Positions 1-8,620 of a stretch of 64,000 nt of DNA are shown here, one piece after another. This DNA is from CAG-390 sp964522215 (GTDB taxonomy: Bacteria; Bacillota; Clostridia; Oscillospirales; CAG-272). The stretch's first letter is position 1, and each line of letters opens with the position of its first letter. The stretch lies in the NCBI GenBank assembly GCA_964522215.1, contig CAZFVR010000003.1:68561-132560 (forward strand). The letters are read 5' to 3'. The notes beneath the pieces were generated by a model. The model made no database searches, was not told the DNA's origin, and saw only the letters and a program-made list of their open reading frames with translations. Made by a program: the position numbers and the translations under genes.

Positions 1-1323
1 ATACTTTTTGAATACGAGGGCGGCGACCATTTTTATCTCGGTTTTTCGGCATATCAACAGCCGGGGCGCGACCACGCATATATACAGGACGTTGCAACAT
101 CAACACTCTATGACGGACTGTTTTGCTTTAGGCATTTTATAGGGTCTGAATGTAACGGGCTTTTGCAAATAAACGTGGTCGAGCTCAACACATATGTTGA
201 GGGCGTTCTCCCCAACGAGATATACACCAGTTGGGATATCGAAACGCAAAAAGCCTTTGCCATCACCGTAAGATCCTATTCGGTAAAGTGCGTGGGCAAG
301 CATTATTCCTCCTACGGCTTTGATATGTGCAGTCTTTCGCACTGCGAAAACTACCGCGGGCGCAAGCTTATAACCTCACGCGTGACACAAGCAGTAAACG
401 AAACACGCGACCAGATACTGACCTTCGGCTCGACCATAGTTGAGGGACTTTACTCCTCAAGCATCGGTGGCTGGTCGGTGGATCCCAAGTATGTTTGGGG
501 CGGCACAACGGACAGCTACCTGCGAACACAGGCCACACCTTGGGAAAAATACTCGGAGTATGCATCAGGGCTTTGGTTTAACGAGGTTACGGCGGCGCAG
601 CTCAAGACCGCCTGCCGCGAATACGGCGAGACACAGATCAATTCAAACATCTCACGTGTTGAGACCACCACGACCGGCGACTCCTCCCCTTATGTTTACA
701 GCATAAAGCTTACAGATTCAAACGGAAACACCGCATCCGCTACCCGCTGTTCCGGCGTGCGCAGCCTGCTTTCCGGCTATGTTTGGTCGGCAAACATCAA
801 AATAGGGCGCGGGTCCGTTGACTACACATATGAGGATGTTATATCCACAAGAATAATAAACCTCATGGGATCGAGCGCGGGGTCCGTCAGCGTAAAGACA
901 AAAAACGGTGTTATTGTATCAGATGCCGCAGGATTTAACTTTTTGACCGATCTCGGTACTGCCATAAAGGACGGCTCATCGACCCTACATATCTATACAG
1001 GCAACGGAATAGCGCAGATAATAGGCGGAGATATAGACATCCCCATGTCTACCGAGCCTGATGCCAACGGCAACTACACTGTTGTATCAAACTACGGCAC
1101 ATTCCTGATCGTAAACCAGCTGAAGCAGGTCAAAAAGACGCACTACGCCTCCTCGTCCTCCGCCTTTGCCATCGTTGGCAAGGGTATGGGCCACGGCGTT
1201 GGAATGAGCCAGTTTGGCGCCTCCGATCTCGGTGAGGCGGGAGCTACAGCATCGCAGATCCTGCTTGCATACTTCCCCGGCACGACCGTGAGCAACTATT
1301 TTGACTTTTTAAAGGGTAATTGA
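1..1323 (+). CDS. SpoIID/LytB domain protein, 5'-truncated by the window
   Basis: The reading frame is open from base 1, so the gene begins before the window; the in-frame TTG at 163 is internal, because family-like sequence is already readable upstream of it. The visible 440 residues carry SpoIID/LytB hallmarks: an early VEGVLPNEI segment, whose Glu sits where SpoIID has its catalytic Glu, and the C-terminal GMGHGVGMSQFGA signature. Known family members are lytic transglycosylases that cut peptidoglycan; SpoIID itself works with SpoIIP during engulfment. A middle stretch of about 150 residues is more variable. I infer an exported cell-wall enzyme, but its signal peptide lies outside the window. 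It could be a vegetative LytB-type paralog rather than SpoIID proper. Confidence 0.88.
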   Translation: MLFEYEGGDHFYLGFSAYQQPGRDHAYIQDVATSTLYDGLFCFRHFIGSECNGLLQINVVELNTYVEGVLPNEIYTSWDIETQKAFAITVRSYSVKCVGKHYSSYGFDMCSLSHCENYRGRKLITSRVTQAVNETRDQILTFGSTIVEGLYSSSIGGWSVDPKYVWGGTTDSYLRTQATPWEKYSEYASGLWFNEVTAAQLKTACREYGETQINSNISRVETTTTGDSSPYVYSIKLTDSNGNTASATRCSGVRSLLSGYVWSANIKIGRGSVDYTYEDVISTRIINLMGSSAGSVSVKTKNGVIVSDAAGFNFLTDLGTAIKDGSSTLHIYTGNGIAQIIGGDIDIPMSTEPDANGNYTVVSNYGTFLIVNQLKQVKKTHYASSSSAFAIVGKGMGHGVGMSQFGASDLGEAGATASQILLAYFPGTTVSNYFDFLKGN

Positions 1324-1370
1324 CGGTCGGCAACCGATCGGTTTATTCATTGACCCACAAAAACAATACT

Positions 1371-1411
1371 GCCCCGAGGCGGAAGTCGCTAAAAACTTCC
1401 CGCCTCGGGGC
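1371..1411. terminator. Shared hairpin terminator between convergent genes
   Basis: The GC-rich stem GCCCCGAGGCG...CGCCTCGGGGC is extended by GAAG/CTTC with one bulge. It lies between the SpoIID-like gene and the convergent PHP gene. The T-rich tail is better on the minus strand than on the plus strand. Confidence 0.7.
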
Positions 1412-1443
1412 ATGTTAGTTTATATTTTAACGGTTTGAGATGG

Positions 1444-2397
1444 TCATCTTACGAATTCCATAACATCGGCCTCGTTTATATCGCAAAGCTCAGTAATGCG
1501 ATCCGCCATGCGGATCTTATCCAGCCCAGCCAGCGAATGTGCATCTGTACCAAAGGTAAACTTGCACCCCGCCGCTTTTGCCAGCTTCATTACGCGTATC
1601 ATAGGCTCATCAACAAAATCATTTTCCGAGAACTTAAATGCACCGGTGTTTATCTCAATCCCCGCCCCCATTTTGGCGGCGATCGAGAAGCATTCAAGAT
1701 ACCTTTCATCGCTGACGGACTCTATCATACGCTTTTGCAGATCCTTCGAGAAGCCGCAGGGGGAGAATGTGTGCGCCACGATGGTGGGAGTGGTGCGCGT
1801 AAGCTTTTTAAACTCCGAGTTTGACATAAGGCTTAAAAAGCTGTGGTACATAAATTCGGCATTATACGCTACAACTGCATCGGTGCGCTCGCCAAGCATT
1901 GCGGCTATCTCCGCCTCGGGTACTGCATCCATAAGCTTGCGTGCGCGTTCCTCACCCAGCTCCGGCATAAGGGATGCAAGCTTTACCGAAAGTTCTGACC
2001 TCTTTGTTCTTATATCGTCCATCTCGGGGATTACAAAGTTCCTCATATGTACGTGGGTATGCGGTACCAAAACATAATCAAATTGCTTTGCGGTCTCGGC
2101 GAGCATACCAAGGTTATCCGACATTCCGCAATACTCGGTCTCTGTCCCCACCATAAGTCTTATACCGGGCAATGTCGGCATGGCGGCACGTGCACCCTCA
2201 AGACCGTAATTTATCATTTGCATGTGATACCAATGGCTCGGCCCGGGTACTTTTTCATCCCACAGGTGATTGGATACACCAAAATTTGTGTGTCCCAGCT
2301 CCTTTGCGCGGTGGGCAAAGGCTTCAACGGTTGCCGTAGGATCGTAACAGCAGAGGGACAGCAGGGTGTGATTGTGAATATCGTGTTTTACTTGCAT
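1444..2397 (-). CDS. PHP-domain phosphoesterase (histidinol-phosphatase-like)
   Basis: This 317-residue protein is a single PHP domain. Visible metal-binding motifs in order are HDIHNH (residues 5-10), GTETEYCG, VPHTHVHM, VAHTFSPCG and the late GTDAHS. PHP proteins hydrolyse phosphoesters with a two- or three-metal centre; HisJ-type members dephosphorylate histidinol phosphate. No other histidine-biosynthesis gene is near, so the substrate is open. The ATG start follows AAAGG and a clear promoter at 2436-2464. It converges on the upstream SpoIID-like gene and is divergent from deoC. It is cytoplasmic, with no membrane segment. Confidence 0.85.
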   Translation of the reverse strand: MQVKHDIHNHTLLSLCCYDPTATVEAFAHRAKELGHTNFGVSNHLWDEKVPGPSHWYHMQMINYGLEGARAAMPTLPGIRLMVGTETEYCGMSDNLGMLAETAKQFDYVLVPHTHVHMRNFVIPEMDDIRTKRSELSVKLASLMPELGEERARKLMDAVPEAEIAAMLGERTDAVVAYNAEFMYHSFLSLMSNSEFKKLTRTTPTIVAHTFSPCGFSKDLQKRMIESVSDERYLECFSIAAKMGAGIEINTGAFKFSENDFVDEPMIRVMKLAKAAGCKFTFGTDAHSLAGLDKIRMADRITELCDINEADVMEFVR

Positions 2398-2435
2398 TTT
2401 AGGTTACCGGCCTTTCTTTTATCTTTATCACCCTT

Positions 2436-2464
2436 ATTATAGCAGATGTTTGCACCAATTTCAA
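2436..2464 (-). promoter_or_regulatory. Sigma-A promoter of the PHP gene
   Basis: On the minus strand there is TTGAAA (2459-2464), a 17-bp spacer and TATAAT (2436-2441). It is back-to-back with the deoC promoter 20 bp away. Confidence 0.8.
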
Positions 2465-2483
2465 CGGTTTTAGCATTTTTTAC

Positions 2484-2512
2484 TTGATATTTTTCATCAA
2501 ATATGATATCAT
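2484..2512 (+). promoter_or_regulatory. Sigma-A promoter of deoC
   Basis: TTGATA (2484-2489), a 17-bp spacer and TATCAT (2507-2512) lie 50 bp ahead of the deoC ATG. The -10 region sits in a palindromic ATATGATATCATAT, which could be an operator. Confidence 0.65.
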
Positions 2513-2562
2513 ATATACAGTAATTTTCCCAAAGAGACAAAAGATAATGAAAGGAAACTGAA

Positions 2563-3234
2563 ATGGATAAATACGAAATTTTAAAATATGCAGACCACAC
2601 GCTCCTTTCCCCCAAGGCCACGGAGGCAGAGATACGCGCGATCTGCGATGATGGGCTGAAGTATCATACAGCATCGGTGTGCATTCCCGCATCATATGTC
2701 AAATTTGCACACGACTACACCGAGGGGCTCCTCAACATCTGCACTGTGATCGGCTTCCCGCTCGGTTATGACACCACGGCCGCAAAATGCTTTGAGGCCG
2801 AAGATGCCATACGCAACGGCGCAAATGAAATAGACATGGTTATTAACCTCGGATGGCTCACAGATGGTAAATTTGATGCGGTCGAGGATGAGATCCGCGC
2901 GGTCAAGGCCGCCTGCGGCGACCATATCCTTAAGGTCATAATCGAGACCTGCCTGCTGGATGACGAACAAAAACGCCGCATGTGCCGGATCGTTGGCGCG
3001 GCGGGCGCGGATTATATTAAGACCTCAACAGGTTTTTCCACCGGCGGCGCAACACGTGAGGATATTGCACTGTTTGCCGAGAATATTCCCGCAGGGCTTA
3101 AGATAAAGGCCGCGGGCGGCATACGCTCCTTTGCCGATGCCGAGGACTTTATTGCCCTTGGCGCCGAGCGACTTGGCACGAGCTCACTCGTAAAGCTGAT
3201 CAAAAAAGAAGAGGCAGCGGCGGCCGCAAAATAA
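2563..3234 (+). CDS. deoC: Deoxyribose-phosphate aldolase
   Basis: The 223-residue product is a full-length DeoC TIM barrel. It catalyses reversible cleavage of 2-deoxyribose 5-phosphate to glyceraldehyde 3-phosphate and acetaldehyde in deoxynucleoside catabolism. The Schiff-base lysine is K153 in GADYIKTSTGF; D91 in NEIDMVIN and K182 in GLKIKAAGG are the usual relay residues. The ATG is preceded by AAAGGA at the normal distance. The gene is monocistronic: it has its own promoter and ends at a strong hairpin. The C-terminus has an alanine-rich tail of no evident function. Phosphopentomutase and nucleoside phosphorylase genes are not adjacent. Confidence 0.96.
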   Translation: MDKYEILKYADHTLLSPKATEAEIRAICDDGLKYHTASVCIPASYVKFAHDYTEGLLNICTVIGFPLGYDTTAAKCFEAEDAIRNGANEIDMVINLGWLTDGKFDAVEDEIRAVKAACGDHILKVIIETCLLDDEQKRRMCRIVGAAGADYIKTSTGFSTGGATREDIALFAENIPAGLKIKAAGGIRSFADAEDFIALGAERLGTSSLVKLIKKEEAAAAAK

Positions 3235-3256
3235 TGCCGTCATATGCCGCATAACT

Positions 3257-3300
3257 AAAAACCATCGGCTGTAACGCCCCGCGTTACAGCCGATGGTTTT
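3257..3300. terminator. Bidirectional terminator
   Basis: A perfect stem, AAAACCATCGGCTGTAACGC and its complement, surrounds a CCC loop. A on one side and T on the other make it work for deoC and for the convergent decarboxylase-like operon. Confidence 0.9.
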
Positions 3301-3307
3301 GAATTAA

Positions 3308-4549
3308 TTAAATTATATGTATACCGCAAGACGGTACCGAATTAAGCTCGTCAATACCATACCTTTCGCATTTGCGGTGCTCAAAAAAAGCAACAGCGGC
3401 ATCACCCGCCATCGCATAGGTGAGGATATCCTCCGCCTGCTCAAGATACGGTGCGATCTCGGTACGCAGTGTGTCAAGCTCCGGCTCTAAAAGATCCGCC
3501 GGGCGCGTGAGCACCATTGATGCATTGCCGCCCAGGGCCGACATAACATCGGGAGATGGCGGCATGGGCAGTCTACCGTAAAGCCCGCTGACGAGCGCAC
3601 GGTAGCCGGCCGAAAGCTCGGGGGTGGCGGCAGCCCCATTACTGTGGTAAAGCGCCGCGGCGCGCTCAATTATAAGCTCGTCAAGCGGCGCGGCCATAGT
3701 TGGCCAGCCCGCCTCACGCCTTGCACGCTCAATATAATCATCGGGTGGAATAGAATGCCCATCAGTGGGGGTGGCTTTGTTTGCGAGCGGTAACGCCTTT
3801 TTGATCTCGTCCCATGCGCCGCCGAGCAACTCGCGGCCGATCGGGGCAGGAATGCCGCAAAGATCGATATCAACTCCCGCCACACGATCGTTGGCAAGTA
3901 TATCACGCGGCGATAGACACTGCATGTCACCTGCACCGATCACAAGAGGGATCGATATCGCGCCGCCGACCACCGAGGTGAGTTCACTAAGCGTTTGGGT
4001 GTCAAGCTTTTGCTCCGGGTCGAGGATACAAACACGATCCGCACCAGCTCCCTCAAGTAGTGAGGCATAGCCGGCAAAAAAAGCAGCGCTGCAAGCGGGC
4101 CCCGTGGTGTACACCATTGCAGCCTCAAGGTCAAGATCATACTTTTTTGCGGCTCTCATCACCGTTTCGATATTGCGCGGATCGTTTAACGCATCGTAAA
4201 CGCGGATGGCGCCAATACCGTTCTCCGCCGTGCGCGCCACCAGATATTCAACAACATCATCGGCATAGATCCCACGTCCCAGCAGTGATTGACCACGCAA
4301 AGTAAGGCGCAGACGTGTGTTTTTGACACCATCACGCAACGCACGCAGTTGCTCCCAAGGATCGATGGCCGAGCGCTCGGTAAGCGACTCACCAAGGAAG
4401 CTGTCAGCTCCCCAAAGCTCTGCCGCACAAAGTCCCGCACTATCGATCGCAGCGAGGAGTGATGAAAGCTTTTCTCGGTCAAGTCCACGCAAAAGATTTG
4501 GTGGGACAACGGCGCAGATGCGCTTTTGCGCGCATGGTGCAACATTCAT
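3308..4549 (-). CDS. Oxaloacetate decarboxylase alpha / pyruvate carboxylase CT-like protein, catalytic residues lost
   Basis: The family assignment rests on a well-kept stretch: WGADSF, DPWEQLRALR, LRGQSLLGRGIYADDVVEYLV, FDALND-type VYDALNDPRN and YTTGPA all match the OadA/5S transcarboxylase TIM barrel. In that family the metal site is built from the Asp of TLRDxHQS, the carbamylated Lys of IKDMAG and two His of HTHxTSG. Here these places read VVPPNLLRG, ILDPEQKL and IPLVIGAGDM, so Asp, Lys and both His appear absent. At 413 residues it also lacks a biotinyl domain. The start ATG overlaps the stop of the preceding small gene by 4 bases (ATGA), so it is translationally coupled. I infer a pseudoenzyme or a repurposed barrel; simple decay is less likely because the frame is intact. 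Confidence 0.75.
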   Translation of the reverse strand: MNVAPCAQKRICAVVPPNLLRGLDREKLSSLLAAIDSAGLCAAELWGADSFLGESLTERSAIDPWEQLRALRDGVKNTRLRLTLRGQSLLGRGIYADDVVEYLVARTAENGIGAIRVYDALNDPRNIETVMRAAKKYDLDLEAAMVYTTGPACSAAFFAGYASLLEGAGADRVCILDPEQKLDTQTLSELTSVVGGAISIPLVIGAGDMQCLSPRDILANDRVAGVDIDLCGIPAPIGRELLGGAWDEIKKALPLANKATPTDGHSIPPDDYIERARREAGWPTMAAPLDELIIERAAALYHSNGAAATPELSAGYRALVSGLYGRLPMPPSPDVMSALGGNASMVLTRPADLLEPELDTLRTEIAPYLEQAEDILTYAMAGDAAVAFFEHRKCERYGIDELNSVPSCGIHII

Positions 4550-4734
4550 CTTTTCAGACCCGCATCCGTCACTGACGGCTTATCGACAGTTCGCGGCAGG
4601 TCGGCGAAAGCGGCGTTAGGTGCATTCTCATTATCGCACACGTCCTCCGCGGGCAGTTCCTCAACCTCAACGATATAGTCCCGCCCCTCTACCTTTACCT
4701 TAAATCTTCTTTTCTTTGTATTATTCTCGCTCAT
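4546..4734 (-). CDS. Biotin-carrier-like N-terminal fragment without biotinyl domain
   Basis: This 62-residue protein starts at the ATG at 4734, which has GGAG six bases upstream; the frame is open further but without a better start. Its core RRFKVKVEGRDYIVEVEEL matches the N-terminal segment that precedes the linker in decarboxylase biotin-carrier subunits of the GcdC/MmdC type. In those proteins an Ala/Pro linker and an 80-residue biotinyl domain with AMKM follow. Here the protein ends after about 30 linker-like residues, with no AMKM lysine. It lies between the OadG-like gene (29-base gap) and the OadA-like gene (4-base overlap). I infer a remnant or a minimal scaffold peptide. Confidence 0.6.
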   Translation of the reverse strand: MSENNTKKRRFKVKVEGRDYIVEVEELPAEDVCDNENAPNAAFADLPRTVDKPSVTDAGLKR

Positions 4735-4763
4735 TTTCATCTCCGTATCTGCCCGGGCGACTA

Positions 4764-5156
4764 TCATCTGTTCCACGGATGAGCGCCGCCGGAGCGCTTA
4801 AATGCAACCACTCTGAATTTAGGCACAGTTTTTTTCTCTGTCTCAGCCTCGGCATTTATATACGCCGTTACGGCCGCTGTTACTGCGGCAACCAAACGCG
4901 CCTCCTCGGCTCGTCTTAACGCCTCGGCGAACATGGCCTCCCGGCGCTCGCGTTCAAGCTCCGCCGCGATGCGTGCTCTTTCTTTTTCTGCCGCCGCTTC
5001 CGCCAAGCGCCGTTCGGCTTCAAGGCGTTCTGCCGCCGCGCGTTCGGCTTTTTTCTTTTTATTTAAAAACATGAGTAATATGACAGCTACCGATACAACT
5101 ACCGCCACTACGATGGCAGCAATGATGATAGGCCGCAGATCCATTCCGGCGTTCAT
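4764..5156 (-). CDS. OadG-type gamma subunit, membrane anchor
   Basis: The 130-residue protein has one N-terminal membrane helix (about residues 9-31), then a Lys/Glu/Arg/Ala-rich helix of about 60 residues, then a short conserved end: LVAAVTAAVTAYI, FRVVAFKRSG and HPWNR. That end is the usual signature of clostridial OadG proteins. OadG subunits anchor the carboxyltransferase to the membrane pump in sodium-translocating decarboxylases. The start ATG overlaps the stop of the carboxyltransferase gene by 4 bases. The pump subunit OadB, expected in such operons, is not present in this window. Confidence 0.75.
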   Translation of the reverse strand: MNAGMDLRPIIIAAIVVAVVVSVAVILLMFLNKKKKAERAAAERLEAERRLAEAAAEKERARIAAELERERREAMFAEALRRAEEARLVAAVTAAVTAYINAEAETEKKTVPKFRVVAFKRSGGAHPWNR

Positions 5157-6685
5157 CGTTGTCTGCGCCCCTCTCTGCCACCCGGCCGCGTGTGCACACG
5201 CGACTTTGCTGCCAGCATCATGACAGCCGAGGTTATCCTTGCGCGCAGCTCCTGCGGCTCGATAATATCATCGATCTGCCCGCGCATGGCGGCATCTGCA
5301 GGGGATGCAAGCTCGCTTTGCCACTTTGCCTCAAGCTCCTCGCGGCTCACCGTAACATCATTGGCGCAGATGCGGTCATTCCAAACAAATGCCACAGACG
5401 CCTCCGGCGACATCGGGCTGATGCACGCCTCAGGGAGCGCCAAAGCAATATCGCCGCCAACCGACCGTGATGCCATAAGCGTAAAACCAATACCATAGGC
5501 ATGACCGAGTATCACGCTGATCTTTGCATTTTCGGATACTGCCATTGCGCGGTACAGCTCGGATAGCGCCTCGGCATATGCCGCCGCATCAGGTTCTTCC
5601 CTGTCCGCGCCATCGCTGGCAACAAGTGTGATCAGCGGTATACCAAAGCTATCGCAAAAGCATATTATATGCGCCAGTCTTCGGCAAACATCACGGGTGA
5701 TAACACCGCCGCGGACTGTCGGCTCGTTTGCCGCAAGACAACACACAACGCCACCGATATATGCCAGCCCTACCGAAAGCTCCGGTGTGTTGCCGCCAAG
5801 GAATATCACATTATCATCATCAGACAGTGCGGTTATAAGACGTCTGCCGCTCGGCATGCCGGTACCGTCCTTTTGCGCGACCTGTCCCAATGCATATAAC
5901 AGCTCCGGCGGCAGCGGGCGATCGAGCACCTGCATGTCGGATACGCGAGAGCCCTCGTTGCAGTTGGACGGCAGATATGAAAGCAGCTCGCGGGTGCGTA
6001 GATAAAGCTCATCCTCGTCATCCACAACTATATCGCAGATATCCTCCAGTGGGTCGACTGCAGGCTTCGCGTCGCCCCCTATAAACGGAGGGACAACATA
6101 AAATTCACCCTGCCCTCTCACGGCCAGTTTTATATCAAAGGATGCGGCAAGCGTTGCCATGCCACCGCCGCATATACCCGGAACGAGAGCAACGGTCGGC
6201 AGAATACCGCGGGCGGCCTCAAACTGCCGCATGACCTCACCATATGCTGCCAGTACACGCGAGCCCTCATAGATCGATGCACCGTGTGAATCAAATATTC
6301 CCACTATCGGTGCACCGTTGCGAATTGCAAGGCGTATAAGCTCTGTTATCTTGCCCGCCGCCACGCTGTCAAACGCTCCGCACATGCGGGCATTATCCTG
6401 CACAAAGGCGTAAACAAGTCTGCCCCCAACCGCTCCGTAGCCTGTTATAACGGATGAAAAGACCGCGCCCGGTTCATCCTCGACATCACTGCGTGCTATG
6501 TACGCGCCTGTTTCCGCGAATGTGCCCATATCAAACAAAGCCGTGATACGCGCGCGAGCGTTATATCCGCCATTCGCTTCTTTTATTGAGCTAATGTCGA
6601 TATTTTTCAGCATTTCGCTGAGCTTGCTTGCGGCAATCGCCCCAAGCACACTTTTTTTGCGCTCACTGCGATCGGTATTTTCCAT
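5153..6685 (-). CDS. Divergent acyl-CoA carboxyltransferase (MmdA/PccB-like)
   Basis: The 510-residue protein has the two crotonase-like halves of decarboxylase alpha subunits and acyl-CoA carboxylase beta subunits. Matches include ITGYGAVGGRLVYAFVQD, IVGIFDS, a GGG turn, RELLSYLPSN and CFCDSFGIPLITLV. Conserved active-site stretches deviate: SGGARIQEG is SHGASIYEG, the CAGGA oxyanion turn is CGGGM, the RHGAK biotin-side helix is AYAEALSEL, and RKAYGGAY is GHAYGIGF. It is first in a four-gene operon whose members overlap by 4 bases or lie 29 bases apart. Family function is carboxyl transfer between CoA ester and biotin; whether this copy is active is doubtful. Confidence 0.75.
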   Translation of the reverse strand: MENTDRSERKKSVLGAIAASKLSEMLKNIDISSIKEANGGYNARARITALFDMGTFAETGAYIARSDVEDEPGAVFSSVITGYGAVGGRLVYAFVQDNARMCGAFDSVAAGKITELIRLAIRNGAPIVGIFDSHGASIYEGSRVLAAYGEVMRQFEAARGILPTVALVPGICGGGMATLAASFDIKLAVRGQGEFYVVPPFIGGDAKPAVDPLEDICDIVVDDEDELYLRTRELLSYLPSNCNEGSRVSDMQVLDRPLPPELLYALGQVAQKDGTGMPSGRRLITALSDDDNVIFLGGNTPELSVGLAYIGGVVCCLAANEPTVRGGVITRDVCRRLAHIICFCDSFGIPLITLVASDGADREEPDAAAYAEALSELYRAMAVSENAKISVILGHAYGIGFTLMASRSVGGDIALALPEACISPMSPEASVAFVWNDRICANDVTVSREELEAKWQSELASPADAAMRGQIDDIIEPQELRARITSAVMMLAAKSRVHTRPGGREGRRQR

Positions 6686-6939
6686 AGTAGATCCGTTCCG
6701 CCACCACTCGGGCGGCTGTTTTTTCTTGATAGATGTTTATTTACAAGACCGTATAACTGATTATTATTGTAACGACGATCCTTCCGACCTCGCTGTGCTC
6801 GGCCACCGACCTTTACACAAGAGAGGCGTGGGGATAGTGCTAGCATTGCATGAGAACATAAAACAACAGCAGAAATTTAATAATAATCCAATTTCTATAT
6901 TTCTTTAAAATAAAGACCGAACTCTTGCCAAGCTGCTTA

Positions 6940-8109
6940 TTATTTCAGTGCCTTTGTAAAGGCCTCGATGCGGCACAGTGCCTCGTCAATATGCTTGACG
7001 GAATAGGCATAGGAGATCCTGGCAAAGCCCTCGCCCGAACGGCCAAATGCCGTACCGGGAACTATTGCACATTTATGCTCGTAAAGCAGGCGGTTACAAA
7101 ATTCATCGCTTGAGAGCCCGAATTTACCTATCTCGGGATAGATATAAAACGCTCCCTCCGGCTCAAATGACTCGATACCGATATCGGCGAGCCCGCGGTG
7201 GATGTATCTGCGCCGCTGATCATACTGCTCTGCCATATATTCAATGTCCGCATCCCCATTCTTCATAGCCTCAATGGCCGCCAGCTGACTTGTTGTCGGT
7301 GCGCACATGATGGCATATTGGTGAAGCTTTAGTATCTGATCTGCTATCGGTTGCGGTGCGCACACATAACCCAAACGCCAGCCTGTCATGGCGTAAGCCT
7401 TGGAAAAACCGGAGGCCAGCACCGTGCGCTCGCGCATCCCGGGGATGGAAGCGATGGATGTATGCCTAAAGCCAAAGGTCAGCTCGGCATATATCTCGTC
7501 CGAAAGTATTGCCATGTTAGTTGGTCTTATGACCTCGGCAATACGCTCAAGATCCTCACGCGTCATGACCGCTCCCGTCGGGTTGTTGGGATATGCAAGC
7601 ACCAAAAGCTTTGTGCGCGGGGTGATTGCCGCCGCAAGCTTTTCGGGTGTAAGTTTAAATTTATCGGCGGCGCAGGTATCAACTATAACAGGCACACCGC
7701 CCGCCATCCTTACCAGCGGCTCATAGCACACAAAGCAGGGCTCGGGTATTATGACCTCATCCCCGGGTTCAACAAGTGCGCGAATGGTCATATCTATCGC
7801 TTCACTGCCGCCAACGGTAACTATCATCTCACCGCGCGGCTCGTATTCAAGCCCGAAACGGCGGGAAAGATATGCAGCTATCTCACGGCGAAGCTCGATA
7901 GTTCCCGCGTTTGATGTATAATATGTTTTGCCTTTTTCAAGGCTTTGTATTCCCGCCTCGCGAATGTGCCAAGGAGTAACAAAGTCAGGCTGACCAACGG
8001 TGAGGGAGACCACATCATCCATCTCCTCAAGCAGGTCAAAAAATTTACGTATTCCAGATTTTTTCAGGGAGCGTACAGTTGGCGAGAGTAATTTATCGTA
8101 ATCAAACAT
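6940..8109 (-). CDS. PLP-dependent aminotransferase, class I/II
   Basis: The 389-residue protein has all fold-type I aminotransferase marks: the YPNNPTG loop, the Asp of LSDEIYAEL that holds the pyridine nitrogen, the Schiff-base lysine (about residue 237) in SGFSKAYAMTGWRLGY, and a C-terminal Arg in FARISYA for the substrate carboxylate. It resembles the PatA/aspartate aminotransferase group. I chose the ATG at 8109, which overlaps the Lrp-type gene's stop (TAATG); a TTG nine bases upstream is possible but sits too close to the GAGAGGG ribosome site. Pairing with an adjacent Lrp/AsnC regulator suggests control by an amino acid. Confidence 0.92.
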   Translation of the reverse strand: MFDYDKLLSPTVRSLKKSGIRKFFDLLEEMDDVVSLTVGQPDFVTPWHIREAGIQSLEKGKTYYTSNAGTIELRREIAAYLSRRFGLEYEPRGEMIVTVGGSEAIDMTIRALVEPGDEVIIPEPCFVCYEPLVRMAGGVPVIVDTCAADKFKLTPEKLAAAITPRTKLLVLAYPNNPTGAVMTREDLERIAEVIRPTNMAILSDEIYAELTFGFRHTSIASIPGMRERTVLASGFSKAYAMTGWRLGYVCAPQPIADQILKLHQYAIMCAPTTSQLAAIEAMKNGDADIEYMAEQYDQRRRYIHRGLADIGIESFEPEGAFYIYPEIGKFGLSSDEFCNRLLYEHKCAIVPGTAFGRSGEGFARISYAYSVKHIDEALCRIEAFTKALK

Positions 8110-8594
8110 TAGTTGCAATTCCCTCTCTCGTCCTGCTCCTGCAGGCCGTACACAACACCTTTATCCTTGTATTTTTTAAGGACGAAATGCGTTGCTGTAG
8201 ACATAACATATTCAATTGGCGCAAGCTTTTGCGCCACAAAGAACGCAACCTCGCGCATCGTCTTGCCCTCGATTATAAGTGCAAGATCAAAGCCGCCGGA
8301 CATAAGATAAACGCTCTTTACCTCGGGGTAGCTGTATATCTTTTCCGCCGCCTTATCAAAGCCGAGGTCGCGCATTGGGGTTATCTTGACCTCTATAAAT
8401 GCGGTCACATATTCGCGGTCGGTCTTATCCCAGTCAACAAGCGCCTGATAGCCGAGTATCGTGCCGTCCGCCTCGTAGCCCTCTATTGCGGCCTTTATAT
8501 CACCCGTCTCCTTGCCAAGCATCACTGCCAGCTGTTCGGGAGTAAGCTTTGCATCGTTTTCAAGCAATGTAAGGATCTTATCCATTTTTGTCAC
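8109..8594 (-). CDS. Lrp/AsnC family transcriptional regulator
   Basis: The 161-residue protein has an N-terminal winged helix (residues 1-60) and a C-terminal RAM/Lrp ligand domain with the typical VKSVYLMSGGFDLALIIEG segment. Members bind amino acids and form octameric or dimeric DNA-bound rings. It overlaps the aminotransferase start and lies 26 bases after the MutS-like gene, so it is probably co-transcribed with both. The C-terminal tail after GVVYGLQEQ is short and polar. The direct target is likely the aminotransferase operon, by proximity only. Confidence 0.88.
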   Translation of the reverse strand: MTKMDKILTLLENDAKLTPEQLAVMLGKETGDIKAAIEGYEADGTILGYQALVDWDKTDREYVTAFIEVKITPMRDLGFDKAAEKIYSYPEVKSVYLMSGGFDLALIIEGKTMREVAFFVAQKLAPIEYVMSTATHFVLKKYKDKGVVYGLQEQDERGNCN

Positions 8595-8620
8595 CTTCGT
8601 TTTTATAAAATTTTTTTTGT

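Noticed and set aside
163..1323. TTG at 163 as the start of the SpoIID/LytB gene
   Set aside because: The frame is open to base 1 and family-like sequence lies upstream; the gene is simply cut by the window edge.
6698..6730. CCGCC...GGCGG hairpin with TTTTTT on the plus strand
   Set aside because: No plus-strand gene lies upstream; in the minus direction it is only the leader of the carboxyltransferase-like gene and has no T tract.
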